From positions 248,001 to 312,000 of the forward strand of contig NZ_QXMH01000005.1 in assembly GCF_003568665.1 (NCBI RefSeq): 64,000 bases of DNA, read 5' to 3'. The DNA is from Chitinophaga alhagiae (GTDB taxonomy: Bacteria > Bacteroidota > Bacteroidia > Chitinophagales > Chitinophagaceae). The notes below the pieces were generated by a model, which was given only the letters and a program-made list of their open reading frames with translations, was not told the DNA's origin and did not search any database. Shown here one piece after another: positions 34,118-43,011 of this stretch. Made by a program: the position numbers and the translations under genes. How positions within the stretch are numbered: position 1 is the stretch's first letter; each line of letters starts with the position of its first letter.

Positions 34118-34125
34118 TACATTTG
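34118..34125 (+). promoter_or_regulatory. -7 element of the first VOC gene
   Basis: TACATTTG fits TAnnTTTG and ends 21 bp before the ATG at 34147. No clear -33 element is present. Confidence 0.45.
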
Positions 34126-34146
34126 TATCAACAAAAACAAAAAAGC

Positions 34147-34554
34147 ATGGCTACAAAAATCTTTATAAACCTCCCGGTAAAAGATCTGAAAAAAACAGTG
34201 GAATTTTTTACGGCGCTTGGTTTTACGTTCAACGCACAGTTCACTGACGAGAATGCTACCTGCATGATCGTAGACGAAAACATATTTGTAATGCTGCTGG
34301 TGGAAAAATATTTCCAGACGTTCACTTCCAAACCGGTGGCAGATGCCACCAAAAGCACGGAAGTGATCACCTTCCTGTCTGCAGACAGCCGGCAGAAAGT
34401 AGATGAGCTGGTAGATAAAGCGCTGGCCGCCGGCGCCACCAAGAACAATGAGCCGCAAGACATGGGCTGGATGTACCAGCGCAGTTTTGCAGACATCAAC
34501 GGGCATATGTGGGAAATAGGGTTTATGGACGAAAGCGCCATTCCCCAGGAGTAG
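34147..34554 (+). CDS. VOC-superfamily (glyoxalase-like) protein
   Basis: The 135-residue protein has the paired beta-alpha-beta units of the VOC fold: KIFINLPVKDLKKTVEFFTALGFTFNAQFTDENATCMIVDENIFVMLL in the first half, and KVDELVDKALAAGATKNNEPQDMGWMYQRSFADINGHMWEIGFMD in the second. The final Glu in HMWEIGFMD matches a metal-ligand position of the family, while the first-half ligand is less clear. Members include lactoylglutathione lyase and extradiol dioxygenase relatives, and many in Bacteroidota are of unknown substrate. It is unrelated by operon to the second VOC gene because a strong terminator lies between them. Confidence 0.88.
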   Translation: MATKIFINLPVKDLKKTVEFFTALGFTFNAQFTDENATCMIVDENIFVMLLVEKYFQTFTSKPVADATKSTEVITFLSADSRQKVDELVDKALAAGATKNNEPQDMGWMYQRSFADINGHMWEIGFMDESAIPQE

Positions 34555-34650
34555 AAAATACTACCGCCATATAAAAAGCCGTCCTGGTAAACGCCCCGCT
34601 GCTTGTAAATAGCATTCATTATAACAACGGGTTGCTGAAATGGACGCTTA

Positions 34651-34682
34651 GGGCGTATCGAGCTTTTCGATACGCCCTTTTT
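34651..34682 (+). terminator. Intrinsic terminator after the first VOC gene
   Basis: GGGCGTATCGA and TCGATACGCCC form a perfect 11-bp stem with a 5-nt loop, followed by five T residues. Confidence 0.92.
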
Positions 34683-34720
34683 CCCGATATTTGCGGGGTG
34701 AATTAAACAGCACTGAAGCA

Positions 34721-35080
34721 ATGATCAGGTTTAAGCGGCTGGACCATGTAGCCATCATGATCCCCACAGGCAAAAAAGAAGAAGCAAGACAATTTTACGG
34801 TAACACCCTGCAGTTGGTGGAAATACCCGGCAACCATCCCCGCGGCGCCATCTGGTACGGAATTGCGGATGTGCAGCTGCACCTGGTGGAAGAAGACGGC
34901 GATACAAAAATATCAGGCCGGCACCCGGCGTTTGAGGTGGCAGATCTGGAGGCCGCCAAGGCATATCTCACCCGCAAAGGCATTGAAATAGCCTATTCCT
35001 CCGTTATTACCGGCCGCTCCAGGCTGTTCTTCCGCGATCCGTTCGGGAACCGGGTGGAATTGCTGGAGTATGAACAGTAG
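34721..35080 (+). CDS. VOC-superfamily (glyoxalase-like) protein
   Basis: The 119-residue protein reads FKRLDHVAIMIPTGKKEEARQFYGNTLQLVEIP in the first half, with the metal-ligand His in LDHV, and SGRHPAFEVADLEAAKAYLTRKGIEI to GRSRLFFRDPFGNRVELLEYE in the second, with the closing Glu in NRVELLE. The His, His and Glu set of the VOC fold is therefore largely present, so metal-dependent lyase, isomerase or resistance activity is possible. It starts 38 bp after a terminator and ends convergently with a GyrI-like gene. The ATG at 34721 matches the family length better than the upstream open codons. Confidence 0.88.
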   Translation: MIRFKRLDHVAIMIPTGKKEEARQFYGNTLQLVEIPGNHPRGAIWYGIADVQLHLVEEDGDTKISGRHPAFEVADLEAAKAYLTRKGIEIAYSSVITGRSRLFFRDPFGNRVELLEYEQ

Positions 35081-35128
35081 CACAAAAGGGGGCGTGCATG
35101 CCCGCCCTCCCGGATTCACTGTTTCCCG

Positions 35129-35524
35129 CTATTTATGCTGCACCATGAGCCATACTTCGTCCATGGTTTTGTAGTATTCCAGCGCAATGGTGTCTTTTTT
35201 AGCGTCTTTATGGTCCAGCAGCCATTCAAAGTACTGGCCTATCATGGGCAGGTGTTGTTCCCAGTCCGGCAGCACATAGGCCAGGTAGGTACCGGCGGGA
35301 ATGCTGTAATGCGGCATGTCTGGCGTGTCTCCCCGGTCAGAGGCGCAAGCACGGTATACCCACTTCCCGTTTACCCGTTCCGTAACACCATACAATGTTC
35401 TGCCCTGCATTTTCAACTTCCCGCAAAGCTCGTTGAAGGCTGGTTTGATGCCATCCGGGAAGCTGGCTGCCGGCACAAATACGGTGGGGATGTCTGCTTC
35501 AAAGGTATGTTTGATGATATCCAT
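35129..35524 (-). CDS. GyrI-like / transcription-regulator effector-binding domain protein
   Basis: The 131-residue protein is a stand-alone effector-binding domain: GIKPAFNELCGKLKMQG, YGVTERVNGKWVYRACA, YSIPAGTYLAYVLPDWEQHLPMIGQYFEWLLDH and EYYKTMDEVWLMVQHK. The same fold forms the ligand-binding part of AraC/MerR activators such as Rob and BmrR, and the DNA gyrase inhibitor GyrI. No DNA-binding domain is attached. It might bind hydrophobic cations or sequester a ligand. The start at 35524 (MDIIKHTF) gives the usual length. Confidence 0.8.
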   Translation of the reverse strand: MDIIKHTFEADIPTVFVPAASFPDGIKPAFNELCGKLKMQGRTLYGVTERVNGKWVYRACASDRGDTPDMPHYSIPAGTYLAYVLPDWEQHLPMIGQYFEWLLDHKDAKKDTIALEYYKTMDEVWLMVQHK

Positions 35525-35647
35525 AGCAGTAGGTTTTACCCTACAAATGTCTGCATGGCGGGGCAGATCCCCGGTGGGGATTTTCGTCAAAATGAGGGGG
35601 TTTTGTGACATCTGTTGCGTGGCCAGGTCACTTACATCCGGCATGAG

Positions 35648-35697
35648 AAAAAAAAAATATCCCGGGTTATCATAGTTCCACGTATTCCCCGGGATAT
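35648..35697 (-). terminator. Intrinsic terminator of the GH2-DUF5107 operon
   Basis: TATCCCGGG (35658-35666) pairs with CCCGGGATA (35688-35696). On the minus strand a run of ten T residues follows. It lies just after the GH2 stop. Confidence 0.82.
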
Positions 35698-35716
35698 ACT
35701 GATCAAAATGTCATCT

Positions 35717-38308
35717 TTATCGATTCCCTTTCAACAGGGCGGTCAGATCATTGGCGGTAATGGTAGCGGCCGGGTTGAACGCGGCAGACTGCATATATTG
35801 CTGCAGGCTGTAACGCAACTGCCGGGCTACAATTCTCTTTTCAAGCTGTGCGCTGATATCCGCGGTACACAGTACCAGGCGGCCTTTGCCCACGCGAGCC
35901 TCAAACAGCATGCCCAGCCGGCGGTTCTTCACAAAATTGTCTATCACCTGCACCACGGGTTTCCACGTGGGCATGGCATCATACACCAGTGCCTTGGAAT
36001 GCGTTACGAGGTCCCACCACTGCCAGTTGGTATGAAATTCCGTGGGGAACGCGGCCAGCGCGGGATGCGTTGTATCCGCCAGCAGGCCCATGGTACCGGG
36101 CTGGTCAGGGAAATGCACCGGGCTCCAGAATACGGAAGTGAAGCGGCCGGGAATGCCTTTTATGGCGGCCGTATCAGGGTTCAGCAATACCGTTTTGCCG
36201 GCGTTGAGCGCGGCCAGCGCACTGTCTGCCGAGCGGGTGAACACAATGCCCGGTGCGGCCAGATCAACCCTGGCGGGATATACCCAGATGCTCCACTGGT
36301 TGGTGTAGGGCGTGCCTTCCAGGTACAGCCGCACGGTCAGCCGCATAGCGGCGGTTACATAGCCCAGCGGGTGCTTGATATTGCCGGTGCCGGTAGCCAG
36401 CTGTTTGCCATTGTCATCGCTGATGGCCCAGCGGAGCTGGCCGGCATTGTAGGCAGTACCGCTGAAGTTGGCCACTTCCGCCTTTGCTTCAAAGGTTTCC
36501 GCAGCGGTGTAAGTAGCTTTTGCAAAACGCAGCAGGGGCACAACGGGCGAGCAGAACTCGCGGAAGGCCTCCGGCGTTACCAGCCCCTTGCTTTCCCAGA
36601 AAGCGTTGAGCAGGCCTACCAACGCCGTGCCCTGCCCGGGAAAATCATGCAGGTCGAGCAGCTGGAAGCCGCTAAAACCGGGCGTTTTCAGCGCTCTTTC
36701 AATCTCTTCCTTATAGAGCAGCACGGCCAGTTTACCGCTGGCTTTTGTGAAATCCGCGGCCTGGTGCAGCAGGTTGCGCTGCTGCAGGTGCTGGCGTACC
36801 AGCTTCATATTGAGCGGGTCCAGCACGCCGGTGTATTTGTCAATCTCACGCATATCCGGGTACACGGAGTACTGGCCTATTTCATGCGATATGACGGGAA
36901 CGGGCATACTGTCTATGGGAGCGGAATAATCTTTCAGGAAGTCAGGCGTTTTGGTGTTGAAAATGCCCTGTCCGCGCACCCATCCTTTGTTGGTCCATTG
37001 CGTTACAAAAAAGTCGTCTTCTTTCAGGGGCCAGCCGCCGTACCCTTTCTGGAACGTGAAAGTGGTGGTGGCGTAGAGCCGCCGGTTATCCTGTTTCTTC
37101 AGATCGTCCGTCAGCTGCTGCAGCCATTTGAAATCTCCCTGCAGCTCGTTGCCCATAGACCAGAGGCAGAAAGAGGGGTGGTTGCCGTAGCTGGCCATGA
37201 TGCGCTGCGCTTCATCTTTCAGAAAGCGCAGGGCGGCCGTATCTTCTCCTACATTGAGCACCCAGAGGGGCAGCTCCACCTGCAGGTAAACGCCCATAGA
37301 ATCCGCCACCTGGAAGGCCGCTTCCGGCGGGCACCAGGAGTGGAAACGCACATGGTTGAGGCCATAGCTGCGCACTACGGAAAACTCCCTGATCCACTCT
37401 TCTTTGGTCATGGGCGGATGGCCGGTGAGCGGAGATATGTTGCAGTCAAGCGTACCGCGTAAAAACACGCGGCGGCCGTTAACATAGAGCAGCCCGTTCT
37501 TGTGGCTGATATCCCTGATACCGAACTGTACCGGCTGACCGTTCACTTCCAGTGTATACAGGTTGGGATTAAATTCGTCCCAATACGCCGGTTCGCTGTT
37601 CAGCGGCAGGTAGCTCTCTCCTGCCCTCACCTTTTTGGCGGCCAGCAGTTGGCCGTTACGCAACAACCGCAGTTCCGCGGAAGATGAAGCGGTTACGCGC
37701 ACCCGTTTTTGGGAAGGCTCCGGGTAGATCTGTACCTGCGGCGCCGGCTTTTGCAGGCCGATGCGGCCAATGGCGCCGTTCCAGATAATCTGTGTTTCGT
37801 CTGTATAGGCGTGGGCCATCAGTTTGTGGCTGATGTCGTACCGCCGGGAGTTGTCTATACGCAGCACAATTACATGCTTACCGGGTTTGAGGCCGGTGAA
37901 GCGGTGCGGGGTGGAAAGGCTTTCGGCGGCGCCCATCATTTTACCGTCTACCCATACCGTGGTGTGCCAGATCACGCGCTCCAGCAGCAGTTCGCTGTAG
38001 CCGGCGGGTATGGTCACTTCCTTCCGGTACCAGGCGGCGCCTACGTAGCGGTGTTTACGGGTAAGGTGCAGCAGCGTGTCCTTGGCGGTGGGCGGTACTA
38101 CGGGGTTGCCGTAGCCCGCATCGTCCAGTGTGCCGGGCAGCTGCAGGCGGCCGCTGAAAGCCTGGCGGTACCAGGCTTCCTGCAGGCCTTTGTTCTCCGG
38201 GTCAGGCCGGTATTCCCATTCCCCTTGCAGGGACAGGAATTGCGCGGCCGCCGGAATGTATAGTGCTAACAATAAAGACAAACATAGCGTGACTTGTTTC
38301 AACTTCAT
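35717..38308 (-). CDS. Glycoside hydrolase family 2 protein (beta-galactosidase/glucuronidase-like)
   Basis: The 863-residue protein has a signal peptide (LCLSLLLALYIPAAA), a sugar-binding jelly-roll domain (LQGEWEYRPDP to NSRRYDIS, about 25-165), an immunoglobulin-like domain, then a TIM barrel. The acid/base Glu388 is in WSMGNEL and the likely nucleophile Glu476 is in PVISHEIGQY. The region after 600 holds further beta domains and a segment like a glutamine-amidotransferase fold (AGRFTS to LVLCTADI), which could bind the substrate. It is secreted or periplasmic. It overlaps the upstream DUF5107-TPR gene by 4 bp. Substrate specificity (galactoside, glucuronide, mannoside) cannot be read reliably. 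Confidence 0.9.
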   Translation of the reverse strand: MKLKQVTLCLSLLLALYIPAAAQFLSLQGEWEYRPDPENKGLQEAWYRQAFSGRLQLPGTLDDAGYGNPVVPPTAKDTLLHLTRKHRYVGAAWYRKEVTIPAGYSELLLERVIWHTTVWVDGKMMGAAESLSTPHRFTGLKPGKHVIVLRIDNSRRYDISHKLMAHAYTDETQIIWNGAIGRIGLQKPAPQVQIYPEPSQKRVRVTASSSAELRLLRNGQLLAAKKVRAGESYLPLNSEPAYWDEFNPNLYTLEVNGQPVQFGIRDISHKNGLLYVNGRRVFLRGTLDCNISPLTGHPPMTKEEWIREFSVVRSYGLNHVRFHSWCPPEAAFQVADSMGVYLQVELPLWVLNVGEDTAALRFLKDEAQRIMASYGNHPSFCLWSMGNELQGDFKWLQQLTDDLKKQDNRRLYATTTFTFQKGYGGWPLKEDDFFVTQWTNKGWVRGQGIFNTKTPDFLKDYSAPIDSMPVPVISHEIGQYSVYPDMREIDKYTGVLDPLNMKLVRQHLQQRNLLHQAADFTKASGKLAVLLYKEEIERALKTPGFSGFQLLDLHDFPGQGTALVGLLNAFWESKGLVTPEAFREFCSPVVPLLRFAKATYTAAETFEAKAEVANFSGTAYNAGQLRWAISDDNGKQLATGTGNIKHPLGYVTAAMRLTVRLYLEGTPYTNQWSIWVYPARVDLAAPGIVFTRSADSALAALNAGKTVLLNPDTAAIKGIPGRFTSVFWSPVHFPDQPGTMGLLADTTHPALAAFPTEFHTNWQWWDLVTHSKALVYDAMPTWKPVVQVIDNFVKNRRLGMLFEARVGKGRLVLCTADISAQLEKRIVARQLRYSLQQYMQSAAFNPAATITANDLTALLKGNR

Positions 38309-41300
38309 GGCGTTACTGTTTTTTGCTGATGTTTCATAAACGGTATCATTCGCTGGTGAGAGAGGATGCCTTCGTGATAGGCATCCAGCGCCAGGCCTTC
38401 ATTGAAAAAGCGGTTCGCTTCAGGGTATTGCCCCAGCCCCAGGTACCCCAGGGCCTTCAGATACAGGCAATGCACGCGGTTCCGTTTGTCAAGCTCCTGG
38501 TCAAACACCAGCAGGTCCGGCAGTGAAACGGCAAAATAGTCAATCCTGATGTGGTCATCCAGGTGGGCATTGCCGAAATTGATCAGCCTTTCAAAAATGG
38601 CGTTGGCCTTGTCTGCTTCTTCCAGTTGCAGCCATGCCAGGCCCTGGTAGAATATTTTGTCAGGCTGGGGATCGTTGTAGAAGATAGCCTGTACGGGCTC
38701 GCTGATCCCTTCTGTGGCCAGCCTGAAGGCTTGCTGCGCCTCCGTTTGCCGCCCGGCGCCCTGCAGGGCCAGCCCCAGCAGGTAATGGCGGTCGTTTTCC
38801 TGCGCGCCGTACAGCTTGCCTTCTCCGAGGTTCTCCGGGTATTCAGCGCATTGCTCCATGATGTCTAACGCCTCATTGTACCGCCCATTCACCAGGGCGT
38901 CTTGCGCCAGCCCTATATGGCAGGTCATGAACTGCCGTACCACCTTGCCTTCACCGCCTTCCCAGGGGTGAAACTTGCGGCCGGCCAGCATGCGGCGGGC
39001 GGTCTCAAAGGCGGCTTGCTGGTTGTGCAGGGCAATCCTTTCCAGGTACAGGTCATCGCGGGAGGCTACCGCTGCCGGATATTTGTCCAGCAGGGCCACT
39101 CTTTCCTCACGGGGAATGTTGCAGATGCGGTACAGCTGGTCCAGCTCCATGCAAACGCGCGCGTCCGTTACATCCAGCTCAAAGGCCTTGCGCAGGCATT
39201 CCAGCGCCTTGGCGGCATTGTCCCGTTTGTTGAACCATGCCAGTGACAGGTTGCGGAATACGGTGGGGAAAGTATCGTCTGCGGCCGCGGAGCGCTCCCA
39301 GGCGTCCATGGCCTCGTTGTATTGCCGTTTATCGTACCAGAGGTTACCCAGGTAGTACCAGGCCCTGGCGTCGGCCGGGTTGCGGCGCAGGGCTTCCTGC
39401 AAAATGCCGATCTCTTCCAGGCGGTGCGGGAAACACCCGTCTGCCGGGGCGGCCGCAGCTTTTTTGAACCAGGCGTCAGCATTGGCGCCGTCTCCCAGCC
39501 GGGCGTAACACCAGCCAGCATAGTAACTGCGCAGCGGGTGCGTAGTGTCTGGCACCTGCAGCAGGGCGGCGGCTTCTGTATAACAACCCGCGGCGGCATA
39601 GTCCAGCGCGTACTCAAAATAGGTGTGTACACGGGCGGGTTGCGGCGCGGTGGTGTTGGTGAGCAACTGCAGCTCAAAATGACAGCCGTAGTTGAACGGG
39701 TCTATGGCTACCGACTGCTTTGCAAATTCCACGGCGGCGGCGGTTTGCCCCAGGTGGCGCAGCAGCACTGTTTTCAGGTGGCGCACACTGTGGCCGTGGT
39801 AGTTGCCCAGGAGCGACTGTTCAGCCAGCTCCAGCGCTTCAGCGTACCGGTGTTGCCGGGCGTGTATGCGCGCCAGCATAAAAAATGCGGCGGATTGCCA
39901 GGCGCCGTTCCATGCGGCCTTATACAGGGCGGCAATGGCCTCCTCCAGCCGGTCCATCAGCATCAGGCAGTTACCCAGGTGGTAATATGCCTCCCCGTCT
40001 GCCGGGTTGGGGTTGCGCAGCGTTACACGCGCTATGGCGCGGTTAAAATACGGTTCGGCTTTGGCAAACTGACCGCGGCGCAGGTACCAGAGACCCATGG
40101 CATTATTGCAGCGGGCATCTCCCTCATCGCGGCGCAGCGCCTCTTCGTAATAGTCTTTGGCGGAATAGGTGGCATGGCGGTACTGCTCAATATGCAGGCC
40201 ATGCAGGTACAGCAGCTCAATGCTTTCCACCTCCTGCGGCGCCGGCGCAGGCGTGGCCGGTTTGGCCTCAAAGGTAGAGGGCTCCCGTACGGTATTGTAA
40301 CGTACCAGCGTTTTGCCGCCCGCCTCCTGCACTTCCAGCATCAGGTCTTTGCCGGTAACGTTCACCCTCGTTTCAAACGGCGTTTCGGGCGCCAGGTCGG
40401 TTACGGTCTCGAATACCGTTTGATCGCCAGACCGCAGCATGATCTTCGCCGCGTTGTAGCGGGCCGTGGCGTATGCCTTGATCACCGTTTGGCCCTTGTC
40501 TTCTTCCAGGTTCACCATGGCCTCTTTGGTGGCGTTTTTAACCAGGCCGGTGTTGGCATAGGGCATGAAGTATTGCGTGAACTGCTTCTCTTCGTTGGGT
40601 TGCAGCCAGGAGAAATCAGGCTGGTTGTCTGTATACACCCCGGTCATGATCTCTATGTAAGGGCCGTCTTCATCTGTGAGGTTACGGTCCCAGGCCTTGC
40701 CAAAGTCACCGTTGCCCCAGGTCCATTGTTTTTTGCCGGGGGAAATGTGGTGATTGGCTACGTGCAGTACGCCCGCGCCGGTATCGTGCTCATAACCGCC
40801 AATGAAGTCGAAGTCAGAGTGCATGGCCATGTAAGACGTGGGCACGGGTATGTTCTTGTAGCGGGAAATATCTGTTCCCGGCGAATAATCTACTTTATAA
40901 TAAGTGCCGGTGGCAATGGGGAAATCAGACACGTCACGTTTGCCATGATCAAATACGGCATGCACATCTGGCGGAAATACAGACTGGTAGTGATCATTCA
41001 CCTTCACCGCGGGGTTGGCCCACCACAAAAAGGTCTGGGGCAGCGCCGTGCGGTTGTACAGGTGTCCTTTGATCTCCAGGTACGCCTTGCCGGGGTAGAG
41101 CGTAAACGCTACGAGGCCTTTGGTGCGGAACATCAGCTCCACTTCGTTCATCAGGGCCGTTTTACTGCCGTCCGCGTTCTCGCGGATCGTACAGTCTACC
41201 GCCTCGAAGGTGCTGGGGCGGTGATGTTGTGGCCAGTTGAACTCTATGCCACCAGATATCCAGGGACCAGTGAGGCCCACCAGCGCGGGCTTGATCACCT

Positions 41301-41586
41301 GATTGTAATACACAAAATGCCGTTCCCTCACTTTGTCCCAGGCCATATGCACCCTGCCTCCCAATTCCGGCAGGAGCATAATCTTCAGGTACTCATTTTC
41401 CAGGAACACGGCATTGTACGGGCGGTCTTCCTTCACGTCCAGTATCTTTTCAATAACGGGATTGGGGTATACCACTCCGCTGCTGCCCTGGTACACTCTT
41501 TTCTCCAGGAACATCGGGTTCTTTTCCGGCTGTCCGGTACCGTAAGTGGGCAACATAACTGTTTCTTTCCAGGCTTTTACCTCCAT
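38305..41586 (-). CDS. DUF5107 domain protein with tetratricopeptide repeats
   Basis: The 1093-residue protein has a DUF5107 N-terminal domain (about 1-380), a galactose-mutarotase-like beta-sandwich: LLPELGGRVHMAWDKV, GGIEFNWPQHHRPSTFEAVDC, FLWWANPAVKVNDHYQSVFPPD. About 450-1090 consist of TPR helices (for example AKDYYEEALRRDEGDARCNNAMGLWYLRRGQFAKAEPYFNRAI and AWYYLGNLWYDKRQYNEAMDAWERSAA). No signal peptide is visible, so it is cytoplasmic, unlike its GH2 partner. DUF5107 proteins are commonly linked to GH2 and other sugar enzymes; the role is not established. It has its own TTG-N20-TAAATTTG promoter and is divergent from an AraC regulator. Confidence 0.9.
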   Translation of the reverse strand: MEVKAWKETVMLPTYGTGQPEKNPMFLEKRVYQGSSGVVYPNPVIEKILDVKEDRPYNAVFLENEYLKIMLLPELGGRVHMAWDKVRERHFVYYNQVIKPALVGLTGPWISGGIEFNWPQHHRPSTFEAVDCTIRENADGSKTALMNEVELMFRTKGLVAFTLYPGKAYLEIKGHLYNRTALPQTFLWWANPAVKVNDHYQSVFPPDVHAVFDHGKRDVSDFPIATGTYYKVDYSPGTDISRYKNIPVPTSYMAMHSDFDFIGGYEHDTGAGVLHVANHHISPGKKQWTWGNGDFGKAWDRNLTDEDGPYIEIMTGVYTDNQPDFSWLQPNEEKQFTQYFMPYANTGLVKNATKEAMVNLEEDKGQTVIKAYATARYNAAKIMLRSGDQTVFETVTDLAPETPFETRVNVTGKDLMLEVQEAGGKTLVRYNTVREPSTFEAKPATPAPAPQEVESIELLYLHGLHIEQYRHATYSAKDYYEEALRRDEGDARCNNAMGLWYLRRGQFAKAEPYFNRAIARVTLRNPNPADGEAYYHLGNCLMLMDRLEEAIAALYKAAWNGAWQSAAFFMLARIHARQHRYAEALELAEQSLLGNYHGHSVRHLKTVLLRHLGQTAAAVEFAKQSVAIDPFNYGCHFELQLLTNTTAPQPARVHTYFEYALDYAAAGCYTEAAALLQVPDTTHPLRSYYAGWCYARLGDGANADAWFKKAAAAPADGCFPHRLEEIGILQEALRRNPADARAWYYLGNLWYDKRQYNEAMDAWERSAAADDTFPTVFRNLSLAWFNKRDNAAKALECLRKAFELDVTDARVCMELDQLYRICNIPREERVALLDKYPAAVASRDDLYLERIALHNQQAAFETARRMLAGRKFHPWEGGEGKVVRQFMTCHIGLAQDALVNGRYNEALDIMEQCAEYPENLGEGKLYGAQENDRHYLLGLALQGAGRQTEAQQAFRLATEGISEPVQAIFYNDPQPDKIFYQGLAWLQLEEADKANAIFERLINFGNAHLDDHIRIDYFAVSLPDLLVFDQELDKRNRVHCLYLKALGYLGLGQYPEANRFFNEGLALDAYHEGILSHQRMIPFMKHQQKTVTP

Positions 41587-41611
41587 AAAATTTCGGGCTT
41601 GATTATATGTT

Positions 41612-41642
41612 CAAATTTATTACCAGCCACAGGCGCATACAA
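41612..41642 (-). promoter_or_regulatory. Promoter of the DUF5107-GH2 operon
   Basis: On the minus strand TTG (41640-41642), a 20-bp spacer and TAAATTTG (41612-41619) match the Bacteroidota consensus, 25 bp before the ATG. A separate perfect dyad (TGAAACC and GGTTTCA, 41691-41710) lies upstream of it. Confidence 0.7.
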
Positions 41643-41729
41643 TGGAGGAACTATTGGAAAAGATGGATTATTTTATGGAACTTAGGGGCCTGAAACCGGG
41701 AACGGTTTCATTGACCACCCAACGCGTGG

Positions 41730-42061
41730 CTAATGAAAAGGCGTTCCATTAGCTGATTGAAAAGACAAACGTGTACTGATGAAACGAAGTTCCATTAGCC
41801 CATTCAAAAGACAAACATGTACTAATGAAACAACGTTCCATTAGTCCCTTGAAAAGACAAACGTGTACTAATGAAACGAAGTTCCATTAGCCCATTGAAA
41901 AGACAAACGTGTACTAATGAAACAACGTTCCATTAGTCCCTTGAAAAGACAAACGTGTACTAATGAAACAACGTTCCATTAGCCCATTGAAAAGACAAAC
42001 GTGTACTAATGAAACGAAGTTCCATTAGTCCGCTGAAAAGACAAACGTGCACTAATGAAAA
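41730..42061. repeat. Seven dyads in a 46-bp tandem array in the divergent control region
   Basis: CCATTAG recurs at 41746, 41792, 41838, 41884, 41930, 41976 and 42022, an exact 46-bp period. Each junction contains a dyad: CTAATGAAAC, three bases, GTTCCATTAG (one mismatch between arms in most copies). The dyads start at 41730, 41776, 41822, 41868, 41914, 41960 and 42006, and a last half-site at 42052-42061 contains the AraC start codon. Two unit variants (GAA/CAAC-type spacers with CCC or TCC after TTAG) partly alternate, which suggests duplication of a 92-bp pair. The period is not a multiple of three and there is no unique spacer sequence. Confidence 0.95.
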
Positions 42062-42942
42062 AAAAAGAAGGCTTTGAAGGACAGGAGGCCATTGTACTGC
42101 CGCGCAAGGTAATTGCCGGCTGCCTGGAGCATCCGCTGCTGCGTTCCCTGTTCATTACGGACATCGGCTATTACCCCCGTGCAAAGTTCCATTACCGGGA
42201 GCGGCGCCAGGGCAGCGAGCAGCATATTCTTATCTATTGTGTAGACGGCAGCGGCGGCTGTACCATCAACGGGGAAGAGTATGCCATCAACCCCTTCAAC
42301 TACCTGCTGGTACCCTCCGGCGCCATCCATAGTTACTGGGCATCAGAAAATTCTCCATGGTCTATTTACTGGCTGCACTTCAAGGGGCCTATGGGCAACC
42401 AGCTGGCCACCATGCTGCATGAACGGATGCAGAGCGGGCAGAATTATGTGAAGTACAACGAAGACCAGGTGGGTATTTTCCATAATATGTACCGCCACCT
42501 GCAAAGCGGGTACAGTATAGATAACCTTTCCTTCTGCAGCCTCAGCCTGCATTATTTCCTTTCTTCCTTCCTGTACCCTGACAAGTTCAGCCTGCTCAAG
42601 CAGGAAGCCGGTTCAGACCCCGCGGAAGACGCCATCGAGTTTCTCCGGGAGAATATTTCCAACTCCCTGAGCCTGCAGGAAGTGGCGGCGGCGGTAAACC
42701 TTTCCACCTCCCATTTCTCCAGCATTTTCAGGAAAAAGACCGGCTTCTCCCCCATGGAGTATTTCAATCATCTTAAAATGCAGAAAGCCTGTCAGTTATT
42801 ACAGTTCACCACGCTGAGAGTGAGCGAGATAGGCCAGGCGGTAGGCATAGAGGACCAGTACTATTTTTCACGGTTGTTCCATTCACTGATGGGCCTCTCT
42901 CCGAGAGAGTACCGCAACAAGAAAGAGATCAGGCCATCGTAA
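42055..42942 (+). CDS. AraC-family transcriptional regulator
   Basis: The 295-residue protein has an N-terminal cupin ligand domain (KFHYRERRQGSEQHILIYCVDGSGGCTINGEEYAINPFNYLLVPSGAIHSYWASENSPWSIYWLHFKG) and two C-terminal helix-turn-helix motifs (ISNSLSLQEVAAAVNLSTSHFSSIFRKKTGFSPMEYFNHLKMQKACQLL and LRVSEIGQAVGIEDQYYFSRLFHSLMGLSPREYR). The cupin is of the kind that binds sugars. It is divergent from the DUF5107-GH2 operon and is followed by a sugar transporter, so it probably controls both. The start ATG is inside the last 46-bp repeat; no other Met is available before the cupin strands. Confidence 0.92.
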   Translation: MKKKEGFEGQEAIVLPRKVIAGCLEHPLLRSLFITDIGYYPRAKFHYRERRQGSEQHILIYCVDGSGGCTINGEEYAINPFNYLLVPSGAIHSYWASENSPWSIYWLHFKGPMGNQLATMLHERMQSGQNYVKYNEDQVGIFHNMYRHLQSGYSIDNLSFCSLSLHYFLSSFLYPDKFSLLKQEAGSDPAEDAIEFLRENISNSLSLQEVAAAVNLSTSHFSSIFRKKTGFSPMEYFNHLKMQKACQLLQFTTLRVSEIGQAVGIEDQYYFSRLFHSLMGLSPREYRNKKEIRPS

Positions 42943-43011
42943 AAAAGTCCATCTATTTCAGGCAATATTGCAAACAGCCAACATGCGCTTCGGTTTATCT
43001 TGGAGCCAGTT

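Noticed and set aside
39322..41685. 787-codon open frame on the plus strand opposite the DUF5107-TPR gene
   Set aside because: It lacks domain patterns and arises from codon bias of the minus-strand gene, which has clear DUF5107 and TPR motifs.
41730..42061. CRISPR array
   Set aside because: The 46-bp units follow each other without unique spacers, and no cas genes are nearby.
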